A stretch of DNA of 64,000 nucleotides from Pseudorhodobacter sp. PARRP1 (GCA_002256245.1 NKIU01000005.1:186001-250000), one strand, 5' to 3'; shown: positions 35,801 to 44,289, counted from the stretch's first letter. The notes: a model not told the origin generated them from the sequence alone. Numbers and translations: made by a program.

Positions 35801-37745
35801 CACCTTTCAGATGTATGAAAGCGACGACCTGATCTCGCATTACATGCCCGATAACTCGGAGCGGCGGAAGCGGCAGAAGGCGACGGATATCCGCGTGATC
35901 GTCGGGAACCCACCCTACTCGGCGGGGCAAGGCAGCGCGAATGACAACAACGCCAACGTGGCCTATCCCACCTTAGATGGTCGCATCCGCGACACCTACG
36001 TTGCCCATTCAAAGCAAACCTCGATCAAGAATCTATATGACAGCTACATTCGGGCAATTCGCTGGGGCAGCGATCGGTTGGGCAAGTCCGGCGGCGTAAT
36101 GGCATTTGTGTCGGGAAGCGCGTGGTGCGAAAGGCAGTTCGCAGATGGAATGCGGAAATGTCTTGCAGAAGAATACTCTGACCTCTTTGTCTTTCACTTG
36201 AGGGGCGATATTCGAAAAAATATGCTGAGCAAGGGCAAGGCGGGCGAAGGCGGAAACGTTTTCGGTTCTGGGAGCATGACCGGAATCGCCATCTCTATTT
36301 TTGTAAAGAATCCGAATGCGACGCATTATGGAAATATCCATTTCCACGATATCGGTGACAATATATCGGAGCGGGAAAAACTTAGCATCATAAAGAATTT
36401 CCGAAGCATGAAGGGCATAACAGACTCTGCCAACTGGCAGGTGGTTACTCCGGATGAGCACCATGACTGGTTGAATCAGCGTGACTCTAGCTTTGAAGCA
36501 TTCATCCGAATTGGCGACAAGAAAACAAAATCACAAGATGTTCTTTTTGAAACTTATACGCTTGGTATAAACTCAAATCGCGACGCATGGTGCTACAACG
36601 CATCACAGGAAAATTTGCTCCAGAGCATGGAGGCCATGATTGCGACATACAACCAAGAGGTTGTTAAGTTTTCCTCAATGCCTCAGGGCACCAAGGCGAC
36701 CGATGTAATAAACACAGACCCAAGACAGATAAGTTGGTCGAGCAGCCTCATACCCGCACTCGAAAGGGGCAAAACAGGAGAGTTTCGTCAAGAAGCTGCG
36801 ACGGTTGCCGCTTACCGACCATTCCAGAAATCCTGGCTTTACTATGATCGAATGTTCAACCATCGAACCGGGCAGCTCCCCCGCATTTTCCCAACGGGTG
36901 CCGAAGAGAACCGTGTGATCTGCGTCAGCGGCTTGGGCGCTCGTGCTGGCTTCGCTGCATTGATGACTGACAAGATTCCCAACCTTCACACGATTGACTC
37001 TGGTCAGTGTTTTCCACTGAAGCTTTTCGGCGCAAATGTTGAGGCCGACGACGCCGACTTGTTTGCAGCAGACTCCGAGGATTCTGCCTACAGTGTCCGC
37101 GACGGCATCACCGATGCTGGCCTGCAGCATTTCCAGGAAGCCTATCCTGGCGACACGATTACCAAGGAAGACCTGTTCTATTACGTCTACGGCCTGCTGC
37201 ATTCCGAGGATTACCGCGCGAAATACGCGGACAACCTGTCCAAGGAACTGCCCCGTATCCCCCGCGTGAAAACCGCCGCCGACTTCTGGGTCTTCAGCCG
37301 CGCGGGCCGCGAACTCGGCGACCTGCATGTGAATTACGAAAACGTCGAACCCTACCCAGTCACGATCAAGCAAGGCGACCTGCGCCTGGCCGACATCAAG
37401 AACCCCGAGGCCTTCTACCGCGTCACCAAATGGGCCTTTGGTAAGACCGGCAAGGACAAGGACAAGACCACCGTCATCTACAACGCCAACATCACCATGC
37501 AGGACATCCCGCTGGAGGCTTACGACTACGTCGTGAACGGCAAGCCCGCCCTTGAATGGGTGATGGAGCGCCAGGTGGTGAAAGTCGACAAGGACAGCGG
37601 CATCGAAAACGACGCCAACCGCTACGCCAGCGAAACCGTCGGAAACCCTGCCTACCCGCTGGAACTGTTCCAACGCGTCATCACCGTCAGCCTGCGAACC
37701 ATGGAAATCGTCCGCAGCCTGCCGAAGCTGGAGGTGATGGCATGA
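32838..37745 (+). CDS. Type ISP restriction-modification enzyme (single polypeptide)
   Basis: Protein of 1635 residues combining restriction, translocation, methylation and recognition, like LlaGI/LlaBIII. An Mrr-like nuclease is near residues 60-85 (DVGIDLVAKL with IQAKFY, the D...QxK set). A superfamily 2 helicase follows: Walker A ACGTGKT near 194, CDEAHR near 324, YMTATPRIF, and QSVGRVMRK near 579. The adenine methylase has DPFTGTGTF near 918 and NPPYSAGQ near 1024. A target-recognition region and C-terminal domain complete it. It methylates one strand of an asymmetric site and cuts unmethylated DNA after ATP-driven translocation. ATG 32838 with GGGG upstream is preferred over TTG 32823. 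It overlaps the next gene by ATGA. Confidence 0.92.
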   Translation: MTAIDRILKSYRDAAVTEREKGTYFERLGLAFFLNDPVQAEEYEAVWTWSEWAKSNGRDGKDVGIDLVAKLRNEDGFAAIQAKFYAADTRIQKANIDSFISASGKEPFRRRVVLDTTEKEWGTNAEEMIRDQAIPVVRIGLTDLRESRINWTIFEARGEIVLSAKKTLMAHQRDALADVSKGLAAADRGKMIMACGTGKTFTSLKIAEAIAGKGKRVLFMVPSLALMSQTVREWTNDTETPIRAFAVCSDAHVGKRRKSTEDIAEIEIHDLAFPATTDPVKVAEKAGEDDLERMTVIFSTYQSIVTLTRAQEAGLPDFDLIICDEAHRTTGATLEGDEESNFVKIHSNDNVKARKRLYMTATPRIFGDNVRTKADEVGAELASMDNPALFGETLFYRGFGWAVQNGLLTDYKVIVLAMDEGLVSAAVQKRLGDAGSELVLDDATKIIGCYKALTKIDLKADVTTDPHPMRRALAFAKDIRSSKLIRDEFTAVVDEYLGQDSLIESDEPTSHLRCEIEHVDGTFNAKTRGALLDWLKADAGENTCRILTNARCLSEGVDVPALDAIMFLHPRKSQIDVVQSVGRVMRKTDTKKMGYVILPVGVPAGVPPEQALADNERYRVVWQILNALRAHDERFDSTINKMSLGQDISDTIEIVGINAESEELKSVTAVVQKLPNKTKAAGSGIGSGGGGNGDDVIEGPEPQQTEIAFSIDEFSRAIMAKIVKKCGTRDYWEDWSASIAEIAKNHITRLTALLKDPDTEARKAFDAFLGELRDDLNDTISEGDAIEMLAQHIITLPVFETLFEGHKFTAENPVSRAMQRVLDVLDEANLDKESKDLEKFYASVKIRSQGITDPQAKQKLIVELYDKFFRRAFPRTTEKLGIVYTPVEIVDFIIHSVNEVLQSEFGQTLGSPGVHIIDPFTGTGTFITRLLQSGLIAPEEMEHKFRHEIHANEIVLLAYYIAAINIEAVYHGLQGGDYVPFEGICLTDTFQMYESDDLISHYMPDNSERRKRQKATDIRVIVGNPPYSAGQGSANDNNANVAYPTLDGRIRDTYVAHSKQTSIKNLYDSYIRAIRWGSDRLGKSGGVMAFVSGSAWCERQFADGMRKCLAEEYSDLFVFHLRGDIRKNMLSKGKAGEGGNVFGSGSMTGIAISIFVKNPNATHYGNIHFHDIGDNISEREKLSIIKNFRSMKGITDSANWQVVTPDEHHDWLNQRDSSFEAFIRIGDKKTKSQDVLFETYTLGINSNRDAWCYNASQENLLQSMEAMIATYNQEVVKFSSMPQGTKATDVINTDPRQISWSSSLIPALERGKTGEFRQEAATVAAYRPFQKSWLYYDRMFNHRTGQLPRIFPTGAEENRVICVSGLGARAGFAALMTDKIPNLHTIDSGQCFPLKLFGANVEADDADLFAADSEDSAYSVRDGITDAGLQHFQEAYPGDTITKEDLFYYVYGLLHSEDYRAKYADNLSKELPRIPRVKTAADFWVFSRAGRELGDLHVNYENVEPYPVTIKQGDLRLADIKNPEAFYRVTKWAFGKTGKDKDKTTVIYNANITMQDIPLEAYDYVVNGKPALEWVMERQVVKVDKDSGIENDANRYASETVGNPAYPLELFQRVITVSLRTMEIVRSLPKLEVMA

Positions 37746-40036
37746 CTCTGGAACGGTTTGTTCTACTCCGCAACGTTGGGCAGTTCGATAGCGCCGCCCC
37801 AAATGCTCAGTTGGGCCTCACACCTTTTTCGTTGATTTACGCAGAAAATGGTCGGGGAAAGACAACGCTCGCGTCGATTTTGCGATCACTCGCAACCGGA
37901 GACCCCTCTCTGATCACCGAACGTCAGCGGCTTGGTACCCAGGCTGCGCCACATGTCGTCGTTAGTTTCCAAGGTAACCAGTTGATTTTCCAGAATGGGA
38001 ACTGGAACGCAGCAGGACCAGACATCGCGATCTTTGACGATACGTTTGTTTCGGCAAACGTATGCTCCGGCATCGAGGTCGAAACATCGCATCGGCAGAA
38101 TCTTCACGAACTAATCCTTGGGGCGCAGGGCGTTACGCTTAACGCGGACCTTCAGCGACATATTTCTCGAGTTGAACAGCATAACTTGGATTTGCGTATG
38201 AAAGGTGATGCAATACCTGCGGAATCGCGCGGCGATCTGACGCCAAACGCCTTCTGTGCGCTTCGCGCTGATCCGGCCATTGACGTCAAGCTGCAGGAGG
38301 CAGAACGGAGAATGTCTGCGGCCAAGGCGGCAGATGCTATTCGGCAGCGTGACGGCTTCTTGCCATTTGGCCTTCCCAACTTCGACATTGTCTCGATCAA
38401 TCGCGTCCTCGGCCGAAACCTTGCCAACCTTGAAGCGGAGGCAGCCGCGGAAGTTCGTAGCCATCTGACTAGGATCGGAGCAGGTGGGGAAAAATGGGTG
38501 GCTGACGGCATCTTGCGCATACCGGGCGCTTCAGAAGGGGCCGATAGAGAAAACTGTCCATTTTGCGCACAGGACCTCAGCGGCTCTGCGTTGATACGCC
38601 ACTACCAAGCCTATTTCAGCCAAGCTTACATTGATCTGCAACAAGCAATTCGGGACGAGGGTGTGGGCGTAAAAGCCGCCCACAGTGGCGACATCCCTGC
38701 TGCGTTCGAACGGTCAGTTCGCACGGCCGCACAGACTCGCGACTTCTGGAAAAACTTCCTGACCGCCCCAGAAATCGAGGTGGATACAGCAGCGATTTCT
38801 CGGGACTGGACGGCAGCGAGGGAGGCCGTTCTCGACGTGCTTCGCGCAAAGGCTAAATCCCCACTTGATGCTATGGTCCTTCCTCATGAGCCGCTCGAGG
38901 CGATAGCGCGGTTCGAAACCCGTGTTGCAGAAATTGCAGAACTTTCTGGGCACCTCATCGCATGCAATGATCAGATCGATATCGTGAAGGAGCAAGCCGC
39001 AGCAGCTGATCTTGCAGCTCTCACAACGGACTTGAAGCGATTGAAAGCCGTGCATCAGCGCTTCCTTCCGGTGATCGCCGCGCTTTGCACCGAATATGTG
39101 CGGGAAAAAGAAGCTAAGTCGGCAACTGAGTTGCTGCGCGACCAAGCGCGCGGCGCCCTAGACAACTATAGACAGAACATTTTTCCCGCATACGAAAACG
39201 CGATTAACGATTACTTGGCTCGGTTCAATGCGGGTTTTCGACTGGGCGCTGTCGCATCTGTAAACACGCGTGCGGGTTCTTCGGCGGTGTATAACATCGT
39301 GATTAATCAACAGCCTGTAGGCTTGACCACCGAAAACGGGCCGTCCTTCCGAAATACTCTTAGCGCGGGCGACCGAAATACTCTTGCCCTTGCCTTCTTC
39401 TTCGCCTCACTTGATCAGGATCCGAACCTAGCACAGAAGATCGCAGTCATTGATGATCCAATGACTAGCTTGGACGAACACCGTTCGTTGACGACCGTTC
39501 AGGAAATGCGCAGGCTACATGCCCGCATTCAGCAAATGATCGTTCTGTCGCACTCGAAATCGTTTCTTTGCGCCCTTTGGGAAGGCGCAGACCGCAACGC
39601 CCGAACAGCAATGCGCATTGTTCGGGCTGCGGCAGGTTCCGACATCGTCACTTGGGACGTAACGGCTGATTGCATTACCGAGCATGACCGCCGACACGCA
39701 CTGGTTAGCGGTTACATCCAAGCAGCCGATCCTGCAATCGAACGCCAAGTTGCTGCTGCACTGCGGCAAATCCTTGAGGCGTTCGTGCGCGTAGCATACC
39801 CAGGCGATTTTCCACCTGGAAGTATGCTTGGGCATATCATTACGAAGAGCAGACAGCGCATTGGGGCGAACAATGAAATCCTTAATCAGCAAAATACTGA
39901 TGAACTGAGGGCCTTGCTCGACTATGCCAACCGTTTTCACCACGATACAAACCCTGCATGGCAGACTGCAGTAATTAACGACAATGAGCTTTTGGGTTTC
40001 TCGGTTAGGACGCTTCGCTTTGCGTCACGGCAGTGA
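37742..40036 (+). CDS. AAA_13 ATPase, RloC/PrrC-like candidate anticodon nuclease
   Basis: ABC/SMC-like ATPase of 764 residues. Walker A AENGRGKTT is near residues 34-42, the zinc-hook-like CPFC at 272-275 between long helical stretches, ABC signature LSAGDRNTLAL near 540, Walker B AVIDDPMTSLDE near 566, and the switch His in LSHSKSF. The C-terminal region carries R675-x3-E679 (RQILE) and His733/His734, an arrangement like the Arg-Glu-His triad of PrrC/RloC anticodon nucleases; assignment as a tRNA nuclease is inference. It overlaps the type ISP enzyme by four bases, suggesting a guard that triggers when restriction is blocked. It might instead be a DNA-end-sensing ATPase without RNase activity. 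Confidence 0.75.
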   Translation: MTLERFVLLRNVGQFDSAAPNAQLGLTPFSLIYAENGRGKTTLASILRSLATGDPSLITERQRLGTQAAPHVVVSFQGNQLIFQNGNWNAAGPDIAIFDDTFVSANVCSGIEVETSHRQNLHELILGAQGVTLNADLQRHISRVEQHNLDLRMKGDAIPAESRGDLTPNAFCALRADPAIDVKLQEAERRMSAAKAADAIRQRDGFLPFGLPNFDIVSINRVLGRNLANLEAEAAAEVRSHLTRIGAGGEKWVADGILRIPGASEGADRENCPFCAQDLSGSALIRHYQAYFSQAYIDLQQAIRDEGVGVKAAHSGDIPAAFERSVRTAAQTRDFWKNFLTAPEIEVDTAAISRDWTAAREAVLDVLRAKAKSPLDAMVLPHEPLEAIARFETRVAEIAELSGHLIACNDQIDIVKEQAAAADLAALTTDLKRLKAVHQRFLPVIAALCTEYVREKEAKSATELLRDQARGALDNYRQNIFPAYENAINDYLARFNAGFRLGAVASVNTRAGSSAVYNIVINQQPVGLTTENGPSFRNTLSAGDRNTLALAFFFASLDQDPNLAQKIAVIDDPMTSLDEHRSLTTVQEMRRLHARIQQMIVLSHSKSFLCALWEGADRNARTAMRIVRAAAGSDIVTWDVTADCITEHDRRHALVSGYIQAADPAIERQVAAALRQILEAFVRVAYPGDFPPGSMLGHIITKSRQRIGANNEILNQQNTDELRALLDYANRFHHDTNPAWQTAVINDNELLGFSVRTLRFASRQ

Positions 40037-40503
40037 AGCTTGCCTCGACGGGTGCCCCCCTGGCATGGTTCCTCCCCGGCCCCGAACGTATGCGGGGGGG
40101 CGCAGCGCGGCATTTCGCTAGCGACAGGCACTTTCACCGGGGAATCCAGGCGGAAGCCACCTGCCTGGTGGTCCTAGAAAAAGCGACTCATTATCAAAGG
40201 CTTGCGGAATCACGATCTTGGCGCGCTGGATTCTTTTGTGGAATCCAGGGAATCCACTTGGCGGAAGCCACCCCGCCGGAGGCCAGCCAGCGGAAGCCAC
40301 CTGCGAAGAAGCCATTGAATCCGCGTGCATTTTTCGTTTGACAGACCTGCCCCCCTTGACTTACCCCTTGATCATCGAAGAATTGCGCCCGGAGTATAAC
40401 CCTCGCGGGCGCTTTCGTTTTCACCCACATCGCGGATCCCAATTCTGACGCTGGCATCGCCCAGCGCGCTTCGGCACGTCCGCCTGCCTGAGAGAGCCAC
40501 CCC
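40037..40503 (+). repeat. Repeat-rich non-coding region after the defence genes
   Basis: No gene is supported. GCGGAAGCCACC occurs three times (40150-40161, 40261-40272, 40290-40301), each within longer, partly shared context; GGAATCCAGG occurs at 40141 and about 40240. CCAGGC (40146-40151) and GCCTGG (40163-40168) can form a hairpin around the first copy. Copy spacing is irregular. The region may be a boundary or recombination scar of the inserted cargo, or hold the promoter of the following methyltransferases. Confidence 0.5.
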
Positions 40504-41763
40504 ATGGACCTGGTCTTTGCGCCGAGCCAGATCGAGACTTGGCCTCTCGATCGGCTGCGCCCCTATGCCCGCAATGCCAAGATCCACGGCACCGATCAGG
40601 TGGCCAAAATCGCGGCCAGCATGGCGAAGTTCGGTTGGACCGTGCCGTGCCTTGTGGCCGACGATGGTGAACTGATCGCCGGGCACGGCCGGGTGTTGGC
40701 CGCCATCATGCTGGGGCTGAAGGACGTACCGGTGATCCGGCTCGGCCACCTCGACGAGGCCGAGCGCCGGGCTTACCGCATCGCTGACAACAAGCTGACC
40801 GAGTTGGGCGAATGGGACGAGGCCATGCTGCGCGACGAGATCGCGGGCCTGCTGGCCGAGGATTTCGACCTATCGCTGCTGGGGATCACCGACAAGGATC
40901 TGGACGCCCTGCTGCGGGATCCGGATCAGACAGAAGGCGGTGCCGTCGAGGGCGAGGATGATGTCCCCGAACCGCCGGTCACGCCGGTGTCGGTTGCGGG
41001 CGACCTCTGGCAACTCGGATCGCACCGGCTGATCTGCGGCGACAGCACGTCCGCCGATGTGGTCGGGCAGTTGCTGGGCGATGTGAAGCCACTACTGATG
41101 GTGACGGACCCGCCCTACGGCGTGGAATATGACCCCTCCTGGCGCAACCAGGCGGGCGCGGCCAAGACTAAGCGCACCGGCAAAGTGCTGAACGACGACC
41201 GGGCGGATTGGCGCGAAGCGTGGGCGCTGTTCCCCGGCGACGTGGCCTATGTCTGGCATGGCGCCCTGCATGCCACGACTGTCGCCGAGAGCCTGGTGGC
41301 GGCAGGTTTCGCCGTCAGGTCGCAGATCATCTGGGCCAAGGACCGCCTCGTCCTCAGCCGCGGCGATTATCACTGGCAGCACGAACCCTGCTGGTATGCC
41401 GTCAAGAAGACCGGCAAAGGTCACTGGGCAGGCGACCGCAAGCAAACCACCCTGTGGCACATTTCCGGCAAGGATCAGGACGCCGCCACCGTCCACGGCA
41501 CGCAAAAACCTGTCGAATGCATGCGGCGCCCCATGCTGAACAACTCCAGCCCGGGCCAAGCGGTGTATGAACCCTTCATGGGATCCGGCACCACGCTGAT
41601 CGCAGCGGAAACCACGGGGCGTGTCTGCTTCGGGATCGAATTGAACCCGGCATATGTCGATGTGGCCATCGAGCGCTGGCAGCAGTTCACCGGCGCCAAC
41701 GCTGTCCTTGCAGACACCGGCGAGACCTTTGCCGACCTGAAGGCCAAGAGGCTCGCCGCATGA
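40504..41763 (+). CDS. ParB-domain DNA methyltransferase (DPPY type)
   Basis: Protein of 419 residues. Residues about 1-120 form a ParB/Spo0J nuclease-like domain (GELIAGHGRVLAAIMLG, YRIADNKLTELGEWD). The rest is a beta-class methyltransferase in which the catalytic DPPYG comes before the SAM-binding EPFMGSGTT. DPPY favours N6-adenine methylation. This fused architecture is common in alphaproteobacterial phages and usually lacks a cognate endonuclease. It overlaps by ATGA a paralogue with a different catalytic motif. Likely roles are protection against host restriction or epigenetic control. Confidence 0.88.
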   Translation: MDLVFAPSQIETWPLDRLRPYARNAKIHGTDQVAKIAASMAKFGWTVPCLVADDGELIAGHGRVLAAIMLGLKDVPVIRLGHLDEAERRAYRIADNKLTELGEWDEAMLRDEIAGLLAEDFDLSLLGITDKDLDALLRDPDQTEGGAVEGEDDVPEPPVTPVSVAGDLWQLGSHRLICGDSTSADVVGQLLGDVKPLLMVTDPPYGVEYDPSWRNQAGAAKTKRTGKVLNDDRADWREAWALFPGDVAYVWHGALHATTVAESLVAAGFAVRSQIIWAKDRLVLSRGDYHWQHEPCWYAVKKTGKGHWAGDRKQTTLWHISGKDQDAATVHGTQKPVECMRRPMLNNSSPGQAVYEPFMGSGTTLIAAETTGRVCFGIELNPAYVDVAIERWQQFTGANAVLADTGETFADLKAKRLAA

Positions 41764-43088
41764 ACGCGCCCCTTGTGCCCAAGCAGATCGAATACTGGCC
41801 GCTGGCCCAGCTGAAGCCCTATGCCCGCAATGCCAAAACCCACGACGCCAACCAGGTCGCGAAGATCGCCGCCAGCATGGCCGAGTTTGGCTGGACGGTG
41901 CCGGTGCTGGTGGCCGACGATGGCGAGTTGATCGCTGGCCACGGTCGCATCCTGGCGGCGGCGCACCTCGGGCTGGCCGAAGTTCCGGTCATCGTGCTGG
42001 GCCATCTGACCGGAGCCCAGCGCCGGGCTTATCGCATCGCCGACAACAAGTTGACCGAGCTGGGCGGGTGGGACGAGGCGCTTCTGCTGCAGGAACTGCA
42101 GGCACTGCTGGCCGAGGATTTCGACCTCGGACTGATCGGAATCCCCGAGGATGAGCTGGACGCCCTCTTGGCAGATGCAGACGACCGCCAGAAGATTTCT
42201 GACGACGCTGCCGATGCCATCCCCGAACCGCCCGCCGAACCAATCACCCGTTCCGGCGATATCTGGGCGCTGGGCAAGCATCGCCTCTGCTGCGGTGATG
42301 CCACCGATCCATCCGCCGTGGCCAAACTGATGCAGGGCGAGCAGGCCACGCTGATGTTCACCTCGCCGCCCTATGCCCAGCAGCGCGACTACGGCGCGGC
42401 CAAGGAAAAGGTTGGCGATTGGGATGCGCTAATGCAGGGCGTGTTCGCCACGGCACCGGTCACAAAGGACGCGCAGCTGCTGGTCAATCTCGGCCTCGTG
42501 CACCGTGACAGCGAATGGCAGCCCTATTGGGAAGGATGGGTGGAATGGATGCGCACATCTGGTTGGCGGCGCTTTGGCTGGTATGTCTGGGATCAGGGCC
42601 CGGGTCTGCCAGGCGACTGGAACGGACGATTAGCCCCGTCGCACGAGTTCATTTTCCACTTCAACCGCAGCCCGCGCAAACCGCACAAGACCGTGCCGTC
42701 CAAGCACGCGGGCGAAACCCTTGGCGGCGGTGGGCTGCGCGGGGCAGACGGCACCGTGCATGCCAAGACCGGATCGGGCAACGCGATCCAGAGCCACCGC
42801 ATTCCCGACACCGTCTTCCGGATCATGCGCCACAAGGGCGGGCTGGGTGCAGCCGGATCGCATCCGGCCGTGTTCCCGGTTGCGCTGGTCGAGGCGGTGC
42901 TGACCGCGTTTTCGGATCCGAGCGATCTGATCTATGAGCCGTTTTGCGGCTCCGGCACCCAGCTAGTCGCGGCGGAACGCGCTGGGCGGCGGTGCTGCGC
43001 GATGGAACTGGACCCGGCCTATTGCGACGTCGCCGTTCGGCGGTGGGAGATTGCAACTGGCAAGATGGCCGAGCGGATGATCGCTTGA
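41760..43088 (+). CDS. ParB-domain DNA methyltransferase (SPPY type)
   Basis: Protein of 442 residues, paralogue of 40504-41763. The ParB-like N-domain is nearly the same (PYARNAKTHDANQVAKIAAS, AGHGRILAAAHLG), but the catalytic half is different: TSPPYAQQRDYG replaces DPPYG, and the SAM motif is EPFCGSGTQ. SPPY is typical of N4-cytosine methylases. The tandem arrangement suggests duplication of the ParB-like half followed by acquisition of a second methylase specificity. Its end converges with the next, minus-strand gene. Confidence 0.88.
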   Translation: MNAPLVPKQIEYWPLAQLKPYARNAKTHDANQVAKIAASMAEFGWTVPVLVADDGELIAGHGRILAAAHLGLAEVPVIVLGHLTGAQRRAYRIADNKLTELGGWDEALLLQELQALLAEDFDLGLIGIPEDELDALLADADDRQKISDDAADAIPEPPAEPITRSGDIWALGKHRLCCGDATDPSAVAKLMQGEQATLMFTSPPYAQQRDYGAAKEKVGDWDALMQGVFATAPVTKDAQLLVNLGLVHRDSEWQPYWEGWVEWMRTSGWRRFGWYVWDQGPGLPGDWNGRLAPSHEFIFHFNRSPRKPHKTVPSKHAGETLGGGGLRGADGTVHAKTGSGNAIQSHRIPDTVFRIMRHKGGLGAAGSHPAVFPVALVEAVLTAFSDPSDLIYEPFCGSGTQLVAAERAGRRCCAMELDPAYCDVAVRRWEIATGKMAERMIA

Positions 43089-43134
43089 ACGGATAGCAGG
43101 CAACTCGCAATGCCTGCGCTGCGGGTCATCGCAC

Positions 43135-43635
43135 TTATTTTCGCTCGCCCGAATTGGACAAGTTCTCAGCATCTCGAACCTCCGCTTCCGCGTCGGGGGC
43201 GTATAGCCAGAACTGCCCTGCACCTTGGTCAAGGTAGAAGTGGCAATCCTTCAACACGTCACGGCCGATAAGAACGCCGTAGGGTTCCAAGTGCTCCAAA
43301 AGCGAGAAATCACGCGTGAACTCAACACCCGGCATCCACGACACTGTGGCGCGGATGGTCTTCTCATTAGCAACTTCTCCAAAGACATGCGCGATGTTGC
43401 GAGTGAGCTCCACACCACCACTCAGCTTCTTGAACATCGTCGGCGAGACGCAACACGATTCCGCCCCGGTATCGATTATTGCCCCGTCTTCTTGTGGGTC
43501 CAGCTGTGTGCCGTCCGCAGTAACAGCGGCAATCGACACTTTCATGTTGGGGCCGTGCTGTTCCATCGCACGAGGATCTTTGCTTTGAACGTGCAGACGG
43601 CACCAGCCTTCACCGAGACTGAGGATATCGCTCAT
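43135..43635 (-). CDS. Retropepsin-like aspartic protease domain protein
   Basis: Protein of 166 residues with the retroviral-type aspartic protease pattern. Active-site IIDTGAESCCVS is near residues 52-63; the downstream hydrophobic-Gly-Arg/Asp motif GVLIGRDVLKDCHF matches the strand-helix that closes the retropepsin fold. It would work as a dimer on an unknown protein. The ATG at 43635 has an excellent AAAGGAG ribosome-binding site, so the longer frame to 43668 is rejected. It stands alone, 78 bases downstream of any other feature, and could process phage or host proteins. Confidence 0.65.
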   Translation of the reverse strand: MSDILSLGEGWCRLHVQSKDPRAMEQHGPNMKVSIAAVTADGTQLDPQEDGAIIDTGAESCCVSPTMFKKLSGGVELTRNIAHVFGEVANEKTIRATVSWMPGVEFTRDFSLLEHLEPYGVLIGRDVLKDCHFYLDQGAGQFWLYAPDAEAEVRDAENLSNSGERK

Positions 43636-43746
43636 AGCCAAATCTCCTTTCGCGCATCGTTCTTTCAATCGGACCTATGTCTTGTTCACGCAAGTGAGTA
43701 CGCATATCGTGGTCTCACTCAAGCGATTTAGCGATTTCCCGTCGGA

Positions 43747-44280
43747 TCAACTGATCCGATAGACCCGGCCCCGGTCATCTTCCTTCACCGATGTCACAAC
43801 CAGCCCCAGCTTCTTGCCCAAGGCCCCGGACATGGCACCCCTCGCTGTGTGTGCCAACCATCCCGTTGCAGCGACGATCTCGTCCATCGTGGCACCGTCA
43901 GGCGCCTGAAGCAGGGCGATCAGCATCGCCTGCTTGGTCCCGGCGCGCGGCGTGGGCTGTTTGGGCGCTGGCGCTTCGGCGTCGTGTCTGTGGATCGTGA
44001 CCACTGCTTTGGCCACCACTGGCTCGATCCCGATGGCCAGCAGGCCCGCGTCTGTGACCACCAGCGTTGTGCCGTGTCCGTCGCCGGTTTCGCGCCAAAG
44101 CGGTTCGCCCCGGCGCAAGTTGGCGTCGACCTCTTGCAGCCAGCCGCGTTCGATCATCTTGGCCACGGCCATTTTTGCCGCCGCACCCGCCAGACCATTC
44201 GGCAGCGGCAGGGCGATGTTGTCGGGGCGCTGGGCACCGGCGGTCAGGATGATGGTCTGGGTTTCGGTGAGTTTGGTCAT
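43747..44280 (-). CDS. DUF3489 domain protein
   Basis: Protein of 177 residues. The C-terminal half matches DUF3489 (GTKQAMLIALLQAPDGATMD, IVAATGWLAHTARGAMSGAL), a helix-turn-helix-like domain common in alphaproteobacterial phages and plasmids. The N-terminal half (LTETQTIILTAGAQRPDNIA) is the usual companion segment. A DNA-binding regulatory role is plausible, unproven. First member, reading leftward, of a group of four small minus-strand genes. Confidence 0.8.
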   Translation of the reverse strand: MTKLTETQTIILTAGAQRPDNIALPLPNGLAGAAAKMAVAKMIERGWLQEVDANLRRGEPLWRETGDGHGTTLVVTDAGLLAIGIEPVVAKAVVTIHRHDAEAPAPKQPTPRAGTKQAMLIALLQAPDGATMDEIVAATGWLAHTARGAMSGALGKKLGLVVTSVKEDDRGRVYRIS

Positions 44281-44289
44281 GGCGTTTCC

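Noticed and set aside
40150-40301. CRISPR-like repeats
   Set aside because: Only three 12-base copies with irregular spacing, no 25-40-base repeat units and no cas genes.
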